Positions 16,500 through 25,814 of a stretch of DNA of 53,641 bases are shown here, piece by piece (the first letter of the stretch is position 1; every line of letters begins with the position of its first letter). Source of the DNA: Candidatus Omnitrophota bacterium (GTDB lineage: Bacteria; Omnitrophota; Gorgyraeia; Gorgyraeales; Gorgyraeaceae). The notes beneath the pieces are model-generated. The model was not told the DNA's origin, did no database searches, and saw nothing but the letters and a program-made list of their open reading frames with translations. Position numbers and translations under genes: made by a program. Where the stretch lies: the NCBI GenBank assembly GCA_030649895.1, contig JAUSEX010000032.1, forward strand, positions 1 to 53,641, in the 5' to 3' direction.

Positions 16500-18007
16500 G
16501 CCGAAACCCCAAGCATATTTTTAAATTTCGGTTTTTTGGTAACCTCTATAAAAGCGTCAACTGCTTCCGGGTCAAACTGAGAACCTTTATTCTTTTTTAT
16601 TTCTTTTATTGCCTGGGATACGCTTATTTTTTTGCCTTTATAAGGCCTGGCGGATACCATTGCTTCAAAGGCGTTTGCCACGGCCATTATTCTGGCGCCT
16701 ACCGGGATTTCCGCGCCTTTAAGCCCGTCAGGATAGCCTGCGCCGTCATATCTCTCATGATGGTGCTTTATTATAGGCATGGCATGTTTCAAGAACCCCA
16801 TGTGCTCTATTATCTTAAGGCTTTCAATATGCTGTTTTTTTATGATAGCGTACTCCTTGCTGGAAAGGCACCCTGGTTTTTTAAAAATTTCTTCCGGGAT
16901 GCTGAATTTTCCGGTGTCCGGCAAAAGCGCTGAATAATGAAGATTAACTATATCCTCCCTGGGTAATTTCATTTCTTCGGATATAGCCAGGACTATTTTT
17001 ACAAACTGGTCGGAATGGGTAAATGTATTCGGAGACTTTGAGTCAAGGAGCGCCGCCAGGGTCTTTATGCTCCCGTAAGCCATCTTTTCCTGTTCTTCGT
17101 ACATCTGCGCATTTTTTATAGCGATAACAGCCTGCTCCGCCAGTGTTATTAAAATCTCTAGTTCGAATTTGTCAAAAGGCGCGCCGTTTGTCTTGTCTCT
17201 GGCGCTAATGACGCCTATTACGTCTTCTTCTACGAGGGGCACGCAGATAGAATTATGCGAAAAAACAGTCTTGTATGTCTTCGCAACTCCTCCCTCCAGC
17301 TTAGCCCCGAGCTTTATTTTTTTATACTGCAGGCCTGTTTTTGGTATTTCTTTATCCAGATCAATTACAGCCTTCGGGACAAGATATCTTTTTGATTCGT
17401 CTAAAAGCATTATTGAACAATGCCTTGATCTCATAACCTGCAGGGTCAGCCTCGCGATGCGTTCTATCAGCTCATCCATGTTAAGCGTAGAGCTTAAAAG
17501 CCTGTGGATAGTGTGTATCGTGGAAAGCGCTATTGCCCTGGGCCTGATTGTTTCGTACAGCTTGGTTAATTCCTGTTCTTTTTGAAATTCTCTTAGCGCA
17601 AGGTCCATGCATATCCTGACGGAATCTACGATAGCTTTCCCGGGTTCTTTGTCTAAGTGTGTAAATAGCACATAGCCGTAAACGCTTGAACCCTGCATTA
17701 TAGGAAGAGAAAGGCAGATCTTGTCGCAGCTGCACTTAAAGATCATGTATTCTCTTAAAGGGCCGGCCTTTATCTTTGCCAGGTATTTGCCGAGCTTAAG
17801 ATGGTTGCATTTCTCCCTTCTGCATTTAAATTTAACAGGCGCGTATTCTGCGTCAAGAAACGCGCAGCGGTTTTTTTTGAGTATCTTTGAGCAAAAGGCC
17901 CTGAAAGCGGAAACCGAACTGCTTTTCGGAAATTTTATTAAAAACGCCTGTTTTTCTTTTTTTTCAGACTCTTTCATATGGGTCGAATAGTTTTTTATAT
18001 TCATCAA
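16496..18007 (-). CDS. GAF + HD-GYP domain protein (putative c-di-GMP phosphodiesterase)
   Basis: GAF region; LPDTGKFSIPEEI; HHERYDGAGYPDGLKG HD-GYP motif. Confidence 0.88.
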   Translation of the reverse strand: MMNIKNYSTHMKESEKKEKQAFLIKFPKSSSVSAFRAFCSKILKKNRCAFLDAEYAPVKFKCRREKCNHLKLGKYLAKIKAGPLREYMIFKCSCDKICLSLPIMQGSSVYGYVLFTHLDKEPGKAIVDSVRICMDLALREFQKEQELTKLYETIRPRAIALSTIHTIHRLLSSTLNMDELIERIARLTLQVMRSRHCSIMLLDESKRYLVPKAVIDLDKEIPKTGLQYKKIKLGAKLEGGVAKTYKTVFSHNSICVPLVEEDVIGVISARDKTNGAPFDKFELEILITLAEQAVIAIKNAQMYEEQEKMAYGSIKTLAALLDSKSPNTFTHSDQFVKIVLAISEEMKLPREDIVNLHYSALLPDTGKFSIPEEIFKKPGCLSSKEYAIIKKQHIESLKIIEHMGFLKHAMPIIKHHHERYDGAGYPDGLKGAEIPVGARIMAVANAFEAMVSARPYKGKKISVSQAIKEIKKNKGSQFDPEAVDAFIEVTKKPKFKNMLGVSA

Positions 18008-19118
18008 GGGCGTATCTGTCTGTCATCCCGGCTATATAATCGCAGATAGCCCTATGGCTTCCAGCTTTATGTATTTTTTTCTGGTCAGACGGAGGAAGTT
18101 GCTCAGGTTTTTCAAGATATACTTTAAACAGGCCTGTAATAAACCTCCTGGCTTTATCTGACATGCGCATTACCCTGAAATTTTTATATAGATTATCCAT
18201 TAAAAATATCCGGAGCTCTTTTCTGTTTTTCTGCATGTCTTCGGAAAACGTGACAAGCCTTTTTTTATGTTTCTTTACATCGGCTAAATTTTTTATATTG
18301 CCGGCCTTGATATTTTTATCAGATGCAAGCAGGAGATCTTCTATCTGCGTGTCTATCAGGCGCCTTATTATCTGGTATTTTCTTATTTTGTCGGGCAGGT
18401 CTTTTTTTTCTTTTTCCACAAACCTGGCAGCGTTTTTCCATAGTCTTAGCTGCTGAAGGTCTTTTTCTTCTATGAGGCCTGACATTAATCCGTCGTCTAT
18501 ATCGTGGTTGTCGTAAGCGATTTCGTCCGCCACGTCCACAACCTGCGTCTCCATCGTAGGCGAAGATCCGGGCTCAAACTCTTTTAACCGCTGAGCCCTG
18601 TCAAACATAGTAGTGTGTTTGTTTATGCCTTCCCTGGATTCCCATGTAAGGTTTAATCCGGAAAAATCAGGATACCGCTGCTCCAGTTCTTCCACTACCC
18701 TTAATCCCTGAAGATTATGATCAAAACCGCCGTTATCTTTCATAAGCGTCCTTAAGCTCTCTTCGCCAGCATGGCCAAAAGGAGGGTGCCCTATATCGTG
18801 GGAAAGCGCTATTGCCTCTACCAGGTCTTCGTTTAAAGACATTGTCCTGGCAATAGACCTTGCGATCTGGCTTACCTCCATGGTATGGGTGAGCCTTGTC
18901 CTGTAATAATCGCCTTCATGATTTACAAAAACCTGCGTTTTGTATTCCAGCCTTCTGAAAGCGGTAGAATGTATGATCCTATCTCTGTCCCTTTGGTATA
19001 CCGACCTGTATTTAGGCTCTGGCTCGGGGTATTTCCTGCCCTTGGTATCTTTGGAGTGCATTGCGTAAGGGGCAAGCAAATCGCCTTCTCTTTTTTCTAG
19101 ATCTTTACGCGTTAACAT
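17964..19118 (-). CDS. dgt: deoxyguanosinetriphosphate triphosphohydrolase-like protein
   Basis: IHSTAFRRLEYKTQVF, RTRLTHTMEVSQIARSIAR, SHDIGHPPFGHAGE. Confidence 0.95.
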   Translation of the reverse strand: MLTRKDLEKREGDLLAPYAMHSKDTKGRKYPEPEPKYRSVYQRDRDRIIHSTAFRRLEYKTQVFVNHEGDYYRTRLTHTMEVSQIARSIARTMSLNEDLVEAIALSHDIGHPPFGHAGEESLRTLMKDNGGFDHNLQGLRVVEELEQRYPDFSGLNLTWESREGINKHTTMFDRAQRLKEFEPGSSPTMETQVVDVADEIAYDNHDIDDGLMSGLIEEKDLQQLRLWKNAARFVEKEKKDLPDKIRKYQIIRRLIDTQIEDLLLASDKNIKAGNIKNLADVKKHKKRLVTFSEDMQKNRKELRIFLMDNLYKNFRVMRMSDKARRFITGLFKVYLEKPEQLPPSDQKKIHKAGSHRAICDYIAGMTDRYALDEYKKLFDPYERV

Positions 19119-19209
19119 TAGATCCTTCTCTTTTGCCTGGCAAGCATGAAGAAAAGCCTCGCCGATTCGAGTGGCGCGGCGTCCTGTCAGCCAAGGTAAA
19201 GCTATTTAT

Positions 19210-19677
19210 TCAGCTTGCTTTAGAAAGAAGTTTATATAGCTCTCTCAGCGACTGTGGCACTACTTTTGTCTCAGCCACTACAGGCATAAAATTAGAGTCG
19301 CCTTTCCATCTTGGAACTATGTGCACATGCAGATGATCTTTATATCCCGCCCCGCCTGCCTTGCCTGTATTTATGCCTATATTGAAGCCATGCGGTTTTA
19401 GTTTTTTTTCAAGCAAAACCTGCATATCTTTCGTAAGCTTTATTATATCCAGAAGTTCCGCATCATTCAACCCTTTTAAATCTTTCACATGCCTGAAAGG
19501 CGCTATCATTACATGGCCATTATTATAAGGGTAGATATTAAGCATGGCGAATGAGTGCCTGGAGCGTTTGACAATAAAAATATCCTTATCGTTTTTGCCT
19601 TTAACGCAGAATATACAGCCTTTTATTCTCCTGATTTTTATAAACGCGTTCCTCCACGGAGCCCATAGTCTATCCAT
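19210..19677 (-). CDS. HIT family hydrolase
   Basis: CIFC; HLHVHIVPRW histidine triad. Confidence 0.93.
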   Translation of the reverse strand: MDRLWAPWRNAFIKIRRIKGCIFCVKGKNDKDIFIVKRSRHSFAMLNIYPYNNGHVMIAPFRHVKDLKGLNDAELLDIIKLTKDMQVLLEKKLKPHGFNIGINTGKAGGAGYKDHLHVHIVPRWKGDSNFMPVVAETKVVPQSLRELYKLLSKAS

Positions 19678-19680
19678 AAT

Positions 19681-20172
19681 TTATAATTTAAATATCCTGG
19701 CTTTTATCCCCCCGGCCTTGTTTATTTCTATCAAGCCGTAGGACCGGTATGGCGCGTATGTGGTATCAGTAGCGCTTCCGGGATTAAAAAAAAGCACGCC
19801 GTCTATATACTCGTTTTTTGGATTATGAGAATGTCCGAATATTATAACATCAGGTTTTTCCGGAAAAAGTTCATTCTTTAAAACGCTTACCAGATTATCC
19901 GGATGGCCACGCCCGTGCATCACGCATATCTTTTTCCCTTCTATATTAAAAATCTTTTTATCTTCCAGTTTAGGATTCATATTGCAGCTGTCCATATTTC
20001 CGCAAACAGCCTCTGTCTTTACTATCTTATTGAGCGCCTCTAATACGCAGATATCCGTAAGGTCTCCGGCATGAATTATAAGATCGCATTTTTTAAAGGC
20101 TGCTATTAATTTTCCGGGTAACTCACAGTTGTCCTTGGATAGATGCGTGTCCGATATGACTCCGATTTTCAT
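19681..20172 (-). CDS. YfcE/MJ0936-type metallophosphoesterase
   Basis: GVISDTHL, HAGDL, VCGNMD, HGRGH, FGHSH motifs. Confidence 0.93.
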   Translation of the reverse strand: MKIGVISDTHLSKDNCELPGKLIAAFKKCDLIIHAGDLTDICVLEALNKIVKTEAVCGNMDSCNMNPKLEDKKIFNIEGKKICVMHGRGHPDNLVSVLKNELFPEKPDVIIFGHSHNPKNEYIDGVLFFNPGSATDTTYAPYRSYGLIEINKAGGIKARIFKL

Positions 20173-20179
20173 AGCCTGG

Positions 20180-21802
20180 TCACTCCGATATGTGCGGCTT
20201 GCCGTACAGATCCATTAACACATTCAAGTCTTCTGTGTTCCACGTCCAGAATTTCGCTTCTTTTGCTATAAGGTACGCGTTTTCATTTACTCCGGAAAAG
20301 GCTAGCACTATATTTCTGTTAATCTTCGTGTTCTTTTTCCGTTTCTGCGCGGTTTTTATTATATTCAGCATATCGTTTTCAGTTATATTTTCTTTTTTAA
20401 TCAGGCATAGCCATTTTTGCCTGCCATTGGTAGCCAGTATAGCGTTTTGAGCGCTTTCTTCTCCCTCAAGTTTTTCCACATTTGTAAAGGAGATGAATTT
20501 ATGTTTTTTCCCGTTTAACTGGATTATATCGTTCTTGAATAACTTGAATAACTCTATGATCCTGGAAGAAAGTTCTTTTTCAAATTCCTGGCTAAATACA
20601 TTAAACTTAAACAATACGTCTTTTTTAAAAGACTCCTCTTCCGCGTGTTCGTCCATGCTAAAAGAAGAGATTCTTTTTATATACACCGACTTAAGCCAGA
20701 ACCTGAATAATCTGTCAGTGAATCTGTAAAACGTGCCGTTGCGCGCAATAATGTCCAGCTCGATCATGCTATTTAATATTTTGGAGGCTTCGCCTGACTG
20801 CATCCTGGCGGCTTTTGCGATGTCGCCCTGTTTTTTATTCTCGGAAGAAAGCGCGATAAGCACTGATATGGATTTGGACAACAGCCTTCCTCCGGAAAGC
20901 TTTAAAAGGAGGTTATAAAAATGTTGGTTCAAGACGCTATTTTTTTTGAACAGCGTATTTGCGAATGAATGCTCTATCAAGCCCGGGTGATTTTCCTGCG
21001 CCATTCTTTTGGAAAATACGGACCTCTCTATTTCGTCGCATATTGACTGCATATAAAAAGGCTTATTGTCTGTAAGCGAGGCAATAAAATCCAGGTAAAC
21101 CTGGGGCAGCGCAATGTTTTTTAGATTATTTTGCAGAAATGCCCTGCTCGCTGGCGCATCAAAGGGCTTTAAGAAAAATTTCTCAAAATTGCCGAATAAA
21201 AGCGCTAATTTTTCATTTACCAGGCGCAGGGATAACGTAGTCCGGGAGCTTATAAGCACGTACATTGTATCTTTTTGTATCATTATCTTTTTTCCAACCG
21301 TGCCGAACGGATTTTTAAGCGTGAAATTATCCAGATTATGAAATTCATCTAGAATAAGCACGCAGCGTTTTTTTGTTTCTTCCGATAAGGCGCTCGGGAT
21401 ATCTAACATAAACGAAAACGCCTCGTCTATTTTAGCCCTTTCTATATCCTGAAGAACCCTTGTGCAGATCTGGGCTGTTTTTGGGTAGTCTCGCGCCAGG
21501 TCTTCCATCAAAAGAACCGCATCCTGGTGCACAGTAAGGAGCGGGTCTGATTTTACAACCTGCGATAACAGTGCTTTTATGAATCTTTTTGCGCAAAATT
21601 CAAAAGGCTCTATTTTTATCTCAAGGTATATGGGTATGATTGCTTCTTTTCTCAGTGACTCCGAAGAAAAAAGATTTTTTATGATAGAGGTTTTTCCTAT
21701 GCAAGGCTCTCCGAATATGGCTATGTTCTGCCTGTATCCTTCGCTAAAGGAATTTACCCTGCGTATGAGCGTGCTTAATATTTCTTCTCGGTTATTCGAC
21801 AT
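20180..21802 (-). CDS. AAA ATPase (archaeal-ATPase-like) with wHTH region
   Basis: FGEPCIGKTSI Walker A; VLILDEFHNL Walker B. Confidence 0.75.
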   Translation of the reverse strand: MSNNREEILSTLIRRVNSFSEGYRQNIAIFGEPCIGKTSIIKNLFSSESLRKEAIIPIYLEIKIEPFEFCAKRFIKALLSQVVKSDPLLTVHQDAVLLMEDLARDYPKTAQICTRVLQDIERAKIDEAFSFMLDIPSALSEETKKRCVLILDEFHNLDNFTLKNPFGTVGKKIMIQKDTMYVLISSRTTLSLRLVNEKLALLFGNFEKFFLKPFDAPASRAFLQNNLKNIALPQVYLDFIASLTDNKPFYMQSICDEIERSVFSKRMAQENHPGLIEHSFANTLFKKNSVLNQHFYNLLLKLSGGRLLSKSISVLIALSSENKKQGDIAKAARMQSGEASKILNSMIELDIIARNGTFYRFTDRLFRFWLKSVYIKRISSFSMDEHAEEESFKKDVLFKFNVFSQEFEKELSSRIIELFKLFKNDIIQLNGKKHKFISFTNVEKLEGEESAQNAILATNGRQKWLCLIKKENITENDMLNIIKTAQKRKKNTKINRNIVLAFSGVNENAYLIAKEAKFWTWNTEDLNVLMDLYGKPHISE

Positions 21803-21853
21803 AATACCTTTATCTTTGATCCTTCGAATACCCCCCTGCTAGGTTGTATTTAT

Positions 21854-21880
21854 TCTCAAGATCGATTTTGCCTTCGGCAA
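21854..21880 (+). repeat. 27-bp direct repeat copy 1
   Basis: TCTCAAGATCGATTTTGCCTTCGGCAA. Confidence 0.95.
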
Positions 21881-21911
21881 GGTCTTTCGATTGCTCCTTA
21901 TTCAGTCGCAA

Positions 21912-21938
21912 TCTCAAGATCGATTTTGCCTTCGGCAA
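21912..21938 (+). repeat. 27-bp direct repeat copy 2
   Basis: identical to 21854..21880, 58-bp period. Confidence 0.95.
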
Positions 21939-21943
21939 AATCG
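21921..21943. repeat. perfect inverted repeat, 10-bp stem / 3-nt loop
   Basis: CGATTTTGCC TTC GGCAAAATCG, immediately 3' of the tRNA gene. Confidence 0.95.
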
Positions 21944-21944
21944 G

Positions 21945-22015
21945 AGCGGGTGATGGGAATCGAACCCACGCTGCGAGCTTGGGAAGCTCGTGTTCTACCA
22001 TTGAACTACACCCGC
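21945..22015 (-). tRNA. tRNA-Gly (anticodon CCC)
   Basis: GCGGGTG...CGAGC TTCCCAA GCTCG...GTGGGTTCGATTCCCATCACCCGC cloverleaf; CCA not encoded. Confidence 0.96.
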
Positions 22016-22037
22016 GAAATTTACTTTGTAAATTTCG
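22015..22037. repeat. perfect inverted repeat, 10-bp stem / 3-nt loop
   Basis: CGAAATTTAC TTT GTAAATTTCG, on the 5' side of the tRNA gene. Confidence 0.95.
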
Positions 22038-22060
22038 TCCCGGGCCGCCCTTTATTTACG

Positions 22061-22963
22061 CTATGCGACGAGGGACTTTTTAAACTCCCCGTATCTTTTA
22101 TCGATATCTTTTTTAGTTACCTTTAAAAATTTATTTACGCTAAAGTCTTCCACTGCAAAAGAGGCCATTACGCTTCCCCATAAAAGTGCATTTTTTATAT
22201 TTTTTTCGTTTATCTTGTTCGTCTTCGCGAGGTATCCCATGAACCCGCCTGCAAACGTATCTCCGGCGCCTGTCGGATCCTTGACGTCTTCCAGCAGGCA
22301 TGCAGGCGTCATTAATGTAAAATCTTTGGAAAATAGTATGGCCCCGTATTCCCCTCTTTTGACTACTGCAAATTTGGGCCCAAGAGAAAGAAGATATTTC
22401 CCGGCTTTCAATATATTAGATTCGCCCGACAGCATCCTGGCTTCCATATCGTTCAGGAATATTATGGAAGTCTTTTTTATCATTTTTTTGAGGGAACTGT
22501 TTTTGTTTTTAATCCAGTGGTTCATTGAATCGCAGCCTATAAATCTTTTTCCGGAAAATCTTTTAAGCGTAAAAATCTGCAGGTCAGGGTCTATGTTTGC
22601 CAAGAAAATATATTTGCTTTTTTCGTATCCTTTTGGCAGGCAGGGTTTGAATTCCGCGAATACGTTTAATTGCGTTTCAATCGTTTCCGCGCAATTCATA
22701 TCTTTTACATAAGATCCTTCCCATCTGAAGGTCTTGCCTTCTTTTACCTCCAGCCCTTTTAAATCTACGCCAAAGGACGCTATGATCTTACGGTTCTCTT
22801 CAGGGAAATCCGCGCCTACCGTCGCGACCAGGTTTACGCGAGAAAAGAAACTGGCGCTTATTGAAAAATAAGTCGCAGACCCGCCCAGTATCTCTTTTGA
22901 ATACCCGGCCGGCGATTTGATCGTATCAAGCGCTACCGACCCTATAACAAGTATCTCGCTCAT
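22061..22963 (-). CDS. PfkB family carbohydrate kinase
   Basis: MSEILVIGSVALDTI; DPTGAGDTFAGGFMGYL; start set at internal ATG overlapping the thiC stop. Confidence 0.9.
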   Translation of the reverse strand: MSEILVIGSVALDTIKSPAGYSKEILGGSATYFSISASFFSRVNLVATVGADFPEENRKIIASFGVDLKGLEVKEGKTFRWEGSYVKDMNCAETIETQLNVFAEFKPCLPKGYEKSKYIFLANIDPDLQIFTLKRFSGKRFIGCDSMNHWIKNKNSSLKKMIKKTSIIFLNDMEARMLSGESNILKAGKYLLSLGPKFAVVKRGEYGAILFSKDFTLMTPACLLEDVKDPTGAGDTFAGGFMGYLAKTNKINEKNIKNALLWGSVMASFAVEDFSVNKFLKVTKKDIDKRYGEFKKSLVA

Positions 22964-24249
22964 GATTTCTCCGCGTCTAGGCATCTTTCCATGATTTTCA
23001 TGGAGCAATAATCGCTGCACATGGTGCAGAAGTCTTTATCTACGGATATGGAAGATTTTCTGTATTTTGCCGCTTTAACGGGATCTATGGATTTTTTGAT
23101 CTGGCCCTTCCAGTCTCTCTTTAGCCTTAGCTCAGACATGGACCTGTCCCAGTCTATGGCGCCTGGCAGGCGCTTCGCTATATCAGCTGCGTGGCCGGCT
23201 ATCCTCGAAGCGATAACCCCGTTTTTGACATCCTCTTCGTTCGGTATTCTTAGGTGTTCAGACGGGGTTACGTAGCACAAAAAATCCGCGCCGTAAAAAG
23301 CAGCTATGGCGCCTCCTATAGCCCCTGTTATGTGATCATATCCCGGAGCTATGTCCGTTACGAGCGGGCCAAGGACATAAAAAGGCGCATTATTGCAAAG
23401 CCTTTTCTGTAAGATTATATTCGCCTCTATCTGGTCAAGGGGTACGTGCCCCGGGCCTTCTATTATGACCTGAACATTATTTTTTCTCGCTCTATCGCTA
23501 AGCTCGCCCAGCATAATGAGCTCTTGTATCTGAGGCCTGTCGGTCGCGTCTACTAGAGAACCCGGCCTTAGGCCGTCCCCCAGGCTCAAGGTCACGTCGT
23601 ATTTTCTTGCAATCTTTAATATGTCGTCGAAGTATTCATAAAAAGGATTTTCTTTTTTATTTACGATCATCCACTCCGCCAGAAAAGAGCCTCCTCTTGA
23701 AACTATGCTTATAAGCCGCTTTTGTTTTTTAAGCCTTTCTATGACGCCCTGGGTTATTCCCGAGTGTATAGTAAAAAAGTCTACGCCGTCTGCCGCCTGC
23801 GCCTCCAGGGTCTCCAGGATATCCTGCGGTTTTATCTTGGAGATATGGCCTCTTTTTTTTGCAGCCATAATAGCTACCTCATATATCGGAACGGTGCCAA
23901 CCGGCACCGTTGAGTTCTTTAAAACTAATTTGCGGATTTTTTTTAGATCCCCTCCCGTACTAAGATCCATTACCGCATCTGCGCCGGATTTTATGGCTAT
24001 AGCCATTTTTCTCAGCTCTTTATTGATATCCGGGCTATTTTTGGATGTGCCGATATTTGCATTGACTTTTACCCGCAGGCCTTCTCCTACTGCGCAAGGA
24101 TCAACCTTTCTTTTTATGTTTTTTATTAAGACTATTTTGCCTTCTTTTATACGGGTCTTTAATAAGTCTGCGGGAATATGCTCATTTTTTGAAACATATT
24201 GCATTTGAGGCGAGATTTTATTCAATTTTGCAAGATCTACCTGAGTCAT
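22960..24249 (-). CDS. thiC: phosphomethylpyrimidine synthase
   Basis: NANIGTSK, GADAVMDLSTGGDL, C-terminal CTMCSDYCSMK cluster motif. Confidence 0.97.
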   Translation of the reverse strand: MTQVDLAKLNKISPQMQYVSKNEHIPADLLKTRIKEGKIVLIKNIKRKVDPCAVGEGLRVKVNANIGTSKNSPDINKELRKMAIAIKSGADAVMDLSTGGDLKKIRKLVLKNSTVPVGTVPIYEVAIMAAKKRGHISKIKPQDILETLEAQAADGVDFFTIHSGITQGVIERLKKQKRLISIVSRGGSFLAEWMIVNKKENPFYEYFDDILKIARKYDVTLSLGDGLRPGSLVDATDRPQIQELIMLGELSDRARKNNVQVIIEGPGHVPLDQIEANIILQKRLCNNAPFYVLGPLVTDIAPGYDHITGAIGGAIAAFYGADFLCYVTPSEHLRIPNEEDVKNGVIASRIAGHAADIAKRLPGAIDWDRSMSELRLKRDWKGQIKKSIDPVKAAKYRKSSISVDKDFCTMCSDYCSMKIMERCLDAEKS

Positions 24250-24290
24250 TTCAGATTCTTTTCAATAAAATTCCGCTTTTGAGGGCGCTG

Positions 24291-24728
24291 CTATCTATTG
24301 CAAGATATAAGCCCGGCTTTCTTAACAACGCTTTTTTCGATATCATAGGCATCAAACCTGAGCTTTCTGTATCCCCGGCTTATTTTTTCATCCACCGGCT
24401 TAAAACATTCCTCGAGGACCCTCAGGGATTCCTTGACGCGCTCTATATTGGCCATAAAAATATCAGAGATGCCTGTTTCCTCTCCAGGCCGGAAATCTAT
24501 AAACTTTGTCTTGTCGCTGGAAATATCTCTTCCGGATAAAAGCCCGGCCAGGGATATTTTTTTTGATTTTAAAATCAAGTCTGTTGCGCTATGCCTTGTT
24601 GCCTTTAAAGATTTAGTAACGCTTTTATTTTCCAGGCTAAACCTTGCTATGTCCTCGCAGACCCTTAATCCTTCCCGGGCCCTGTTTAGATTTGCGTCTA
24701 TAATCCGCAATAGTTTATTTTCTAGCAT
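24291..24728 (-). CDS. stand-alone ThiD2-like domain
   Basis: RIIDANLNRAREGLRVCEDIARF, GRDISSD, ERVKESLRVLEE. Confidence 0.75.
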   Translation of the reverse strand: MLENKLLRIIDANLNRAREGLRVCEDIARFSLENKSVTKSLKATRHSATDLILKSKKISLAGLLSGRDISSDKTKFIDFRPGEETGISDIFMANIERVKESLRVLEECFKPVDEKISRGYRKLRFDAYDIEKSVVKKAGLISCNR

Positions 24729-25207
24729 ATCTCGTTGTTCTGGATCTTGGCTATAAGGCCGCGGGTAGAAAAACCTTTTATATAGGTAACGCTTTTTACT
24801 TTACCGCCGCGCGATTCTATAAAATCAGAGCCTACTATGTTTTCTTTTTTCCAATCCCCGCCTTTAACAAGCACGTCTGGTTTCAGCGCCTTTATGAGTT
24901 TTAACGGAGTCGGGCCGTTAAATATGACTACAAAATCCACGGCCTCTAGCGCAGCGAGCAAAATCGCCCTGTTTCTTTGGGTGACAATAGGCCTGGATTT
25001 TCCTTTTAGCTTTTTTACTGAGCCGTCGCTATTAAGGCCTATGACCAGCACATCACCCAAAGACTTTGCCTTTAATAGATAGCTTATATGACCGGCGTGT
25101 AAAATATCAAAGCAGCCGTTCGTGAACACAATTTTTTTGTTTTTTTGTTTTAGTTTCTTTATAGCGCTTATTGCGCGAGAAAGGGTTTTTATTTTATCAG
25201 AAAGCAT
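24722..25207 (-). CDS. rfaE2: D-glycero-beta-D-manno-heptose 1-phosphate adenylyltransferase
   Basis: VFTNGCFDILHAGHISYL nucleotidyltransferase motif; VKGGDWKKENIVG. Confidence 0.93.
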   Translation of the reverse strand: MLSDKIKTLSRAISAIKKLKQKNKKIVFTNGCFDILHAGHISYLLKAKSLGDVLVIGLNSDGSVKKLKGKSRPIVTQRNRAILLAALEAVDFVVIFNGPTPLKLIKALKPDVLVKGGDWKKENIVGSDFIESRGGKVKSVTYIKGFSTRGLIAKIQNNEIC

Positions 25208-25760
25208 CTTCTATCAGCTCGCATACAATATGACCTATTGCAATATGAGCTTCCTGTATCCTGGGAGTATTGATGGAAGGGACCCTCACGATTATATCTG
25301 CCGCCTTGAAAAGCCCCCCCTTTTTTTCTCCTGTCAGCGCAGCTGTTTTAAGACCCATCTTGGAAGCTTTTAATATCCCAGCCACTACATTCCTTGAGTC
25401 GCCGCTCGTAGATATGCCTATTGCCATATCGCCTTTATTGCCGAACGCCTCTACCTGCCTTTCAAAAATATATTCAAAATTGTAATCATTGCCAAGCGCG
25501 GTGAGGGTAGAGATATTAGCTGTGAGGGCTATTGCGGGAAGGGCTTTTCTTTCTTTTTTGAACCTGCCCACAAGTTCCGCTGCAATATGCATGCTGTCAG
25601 CTGCGCTGCCGCCGTTTCCGAATAACAAGATCTTGCTGCCCGATTTTAGCGTCTTAAGCATGGCGCTTGCGAGCTTTTCAATTTCTCCAATTTGCGATTC
25701 AAGCAGTTTATTTTTTACTTCTATGCTTTCTTTTAAAAGCTTTACTATCTTTTTTTTCAT
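25197..25760 (-). CDS. gmhA: SIS-domain phosphoheptose isomerase
   Basis: LLFGNGGSAADSMHIAAELVGRF; GISTSGDSRNV. Confidence 0.9.
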   Translation of the reverse strand: MKKKIVKLLKESIEVKNKLLESQIGEIEKLASAMLKTLKSGSKILLFGNGGSAADSMHIAAELVGRFKKERKALPAIALTANISTLTALGNDYNFEYIFERQVEAFGNKGDMAIGISTSGDSRNVVAGILKASKMGLKTAALTGEKKGGLFKAADIIVRVPSINTPRIQEAHIAIGHIVCELIEDAF

Positions 25761-25814
25761 CTTCTCTTGATTCTGTTCGGCGATCGGAAAAACAGATCTC
25801 CGGCCGGAAAACGG

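Noticed and set aside
17481-17735. Minus-strand ORF inside the HD-GYP gene
   Set aside because: Alternative frame of a clear GAF/HD-GYP coding sequence.
17964-19118. dgt-like gene as part of a defence system
   Set aside because: dGTPases can restrict phage, but here it is a normal full-length homolog among housekeeping genes with no defence partners.
21810-22126. ORFs on both strands across the tRNA (21810..22001, 21844..22083, 21926..22126)
   Set aside because: They run through the tRNA-Gly and the repeats; products like VGIEPTLRAWEARVLPLNYT are typical translations of tRNA sequence.
23891-23912. AACGGTGCC/GGCACCGTT inverted repeat in thiC
   Set aside because: 9-bp stem within coding sequence is within chance expectation.
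24250-24290. TPP riboswitch upstream of thiC
   Set aside because: The gap is 41 bp and lacks the CTGAGA and ACCTGATCTGG-like consensus.
25776-25789. 14-bp TTCGGCGATCGGAA shared with 49878..49891, both just upstream of genes
   Set aside because: Repeats of this length are expected by chance in 53 kb; no further structural or positional support.
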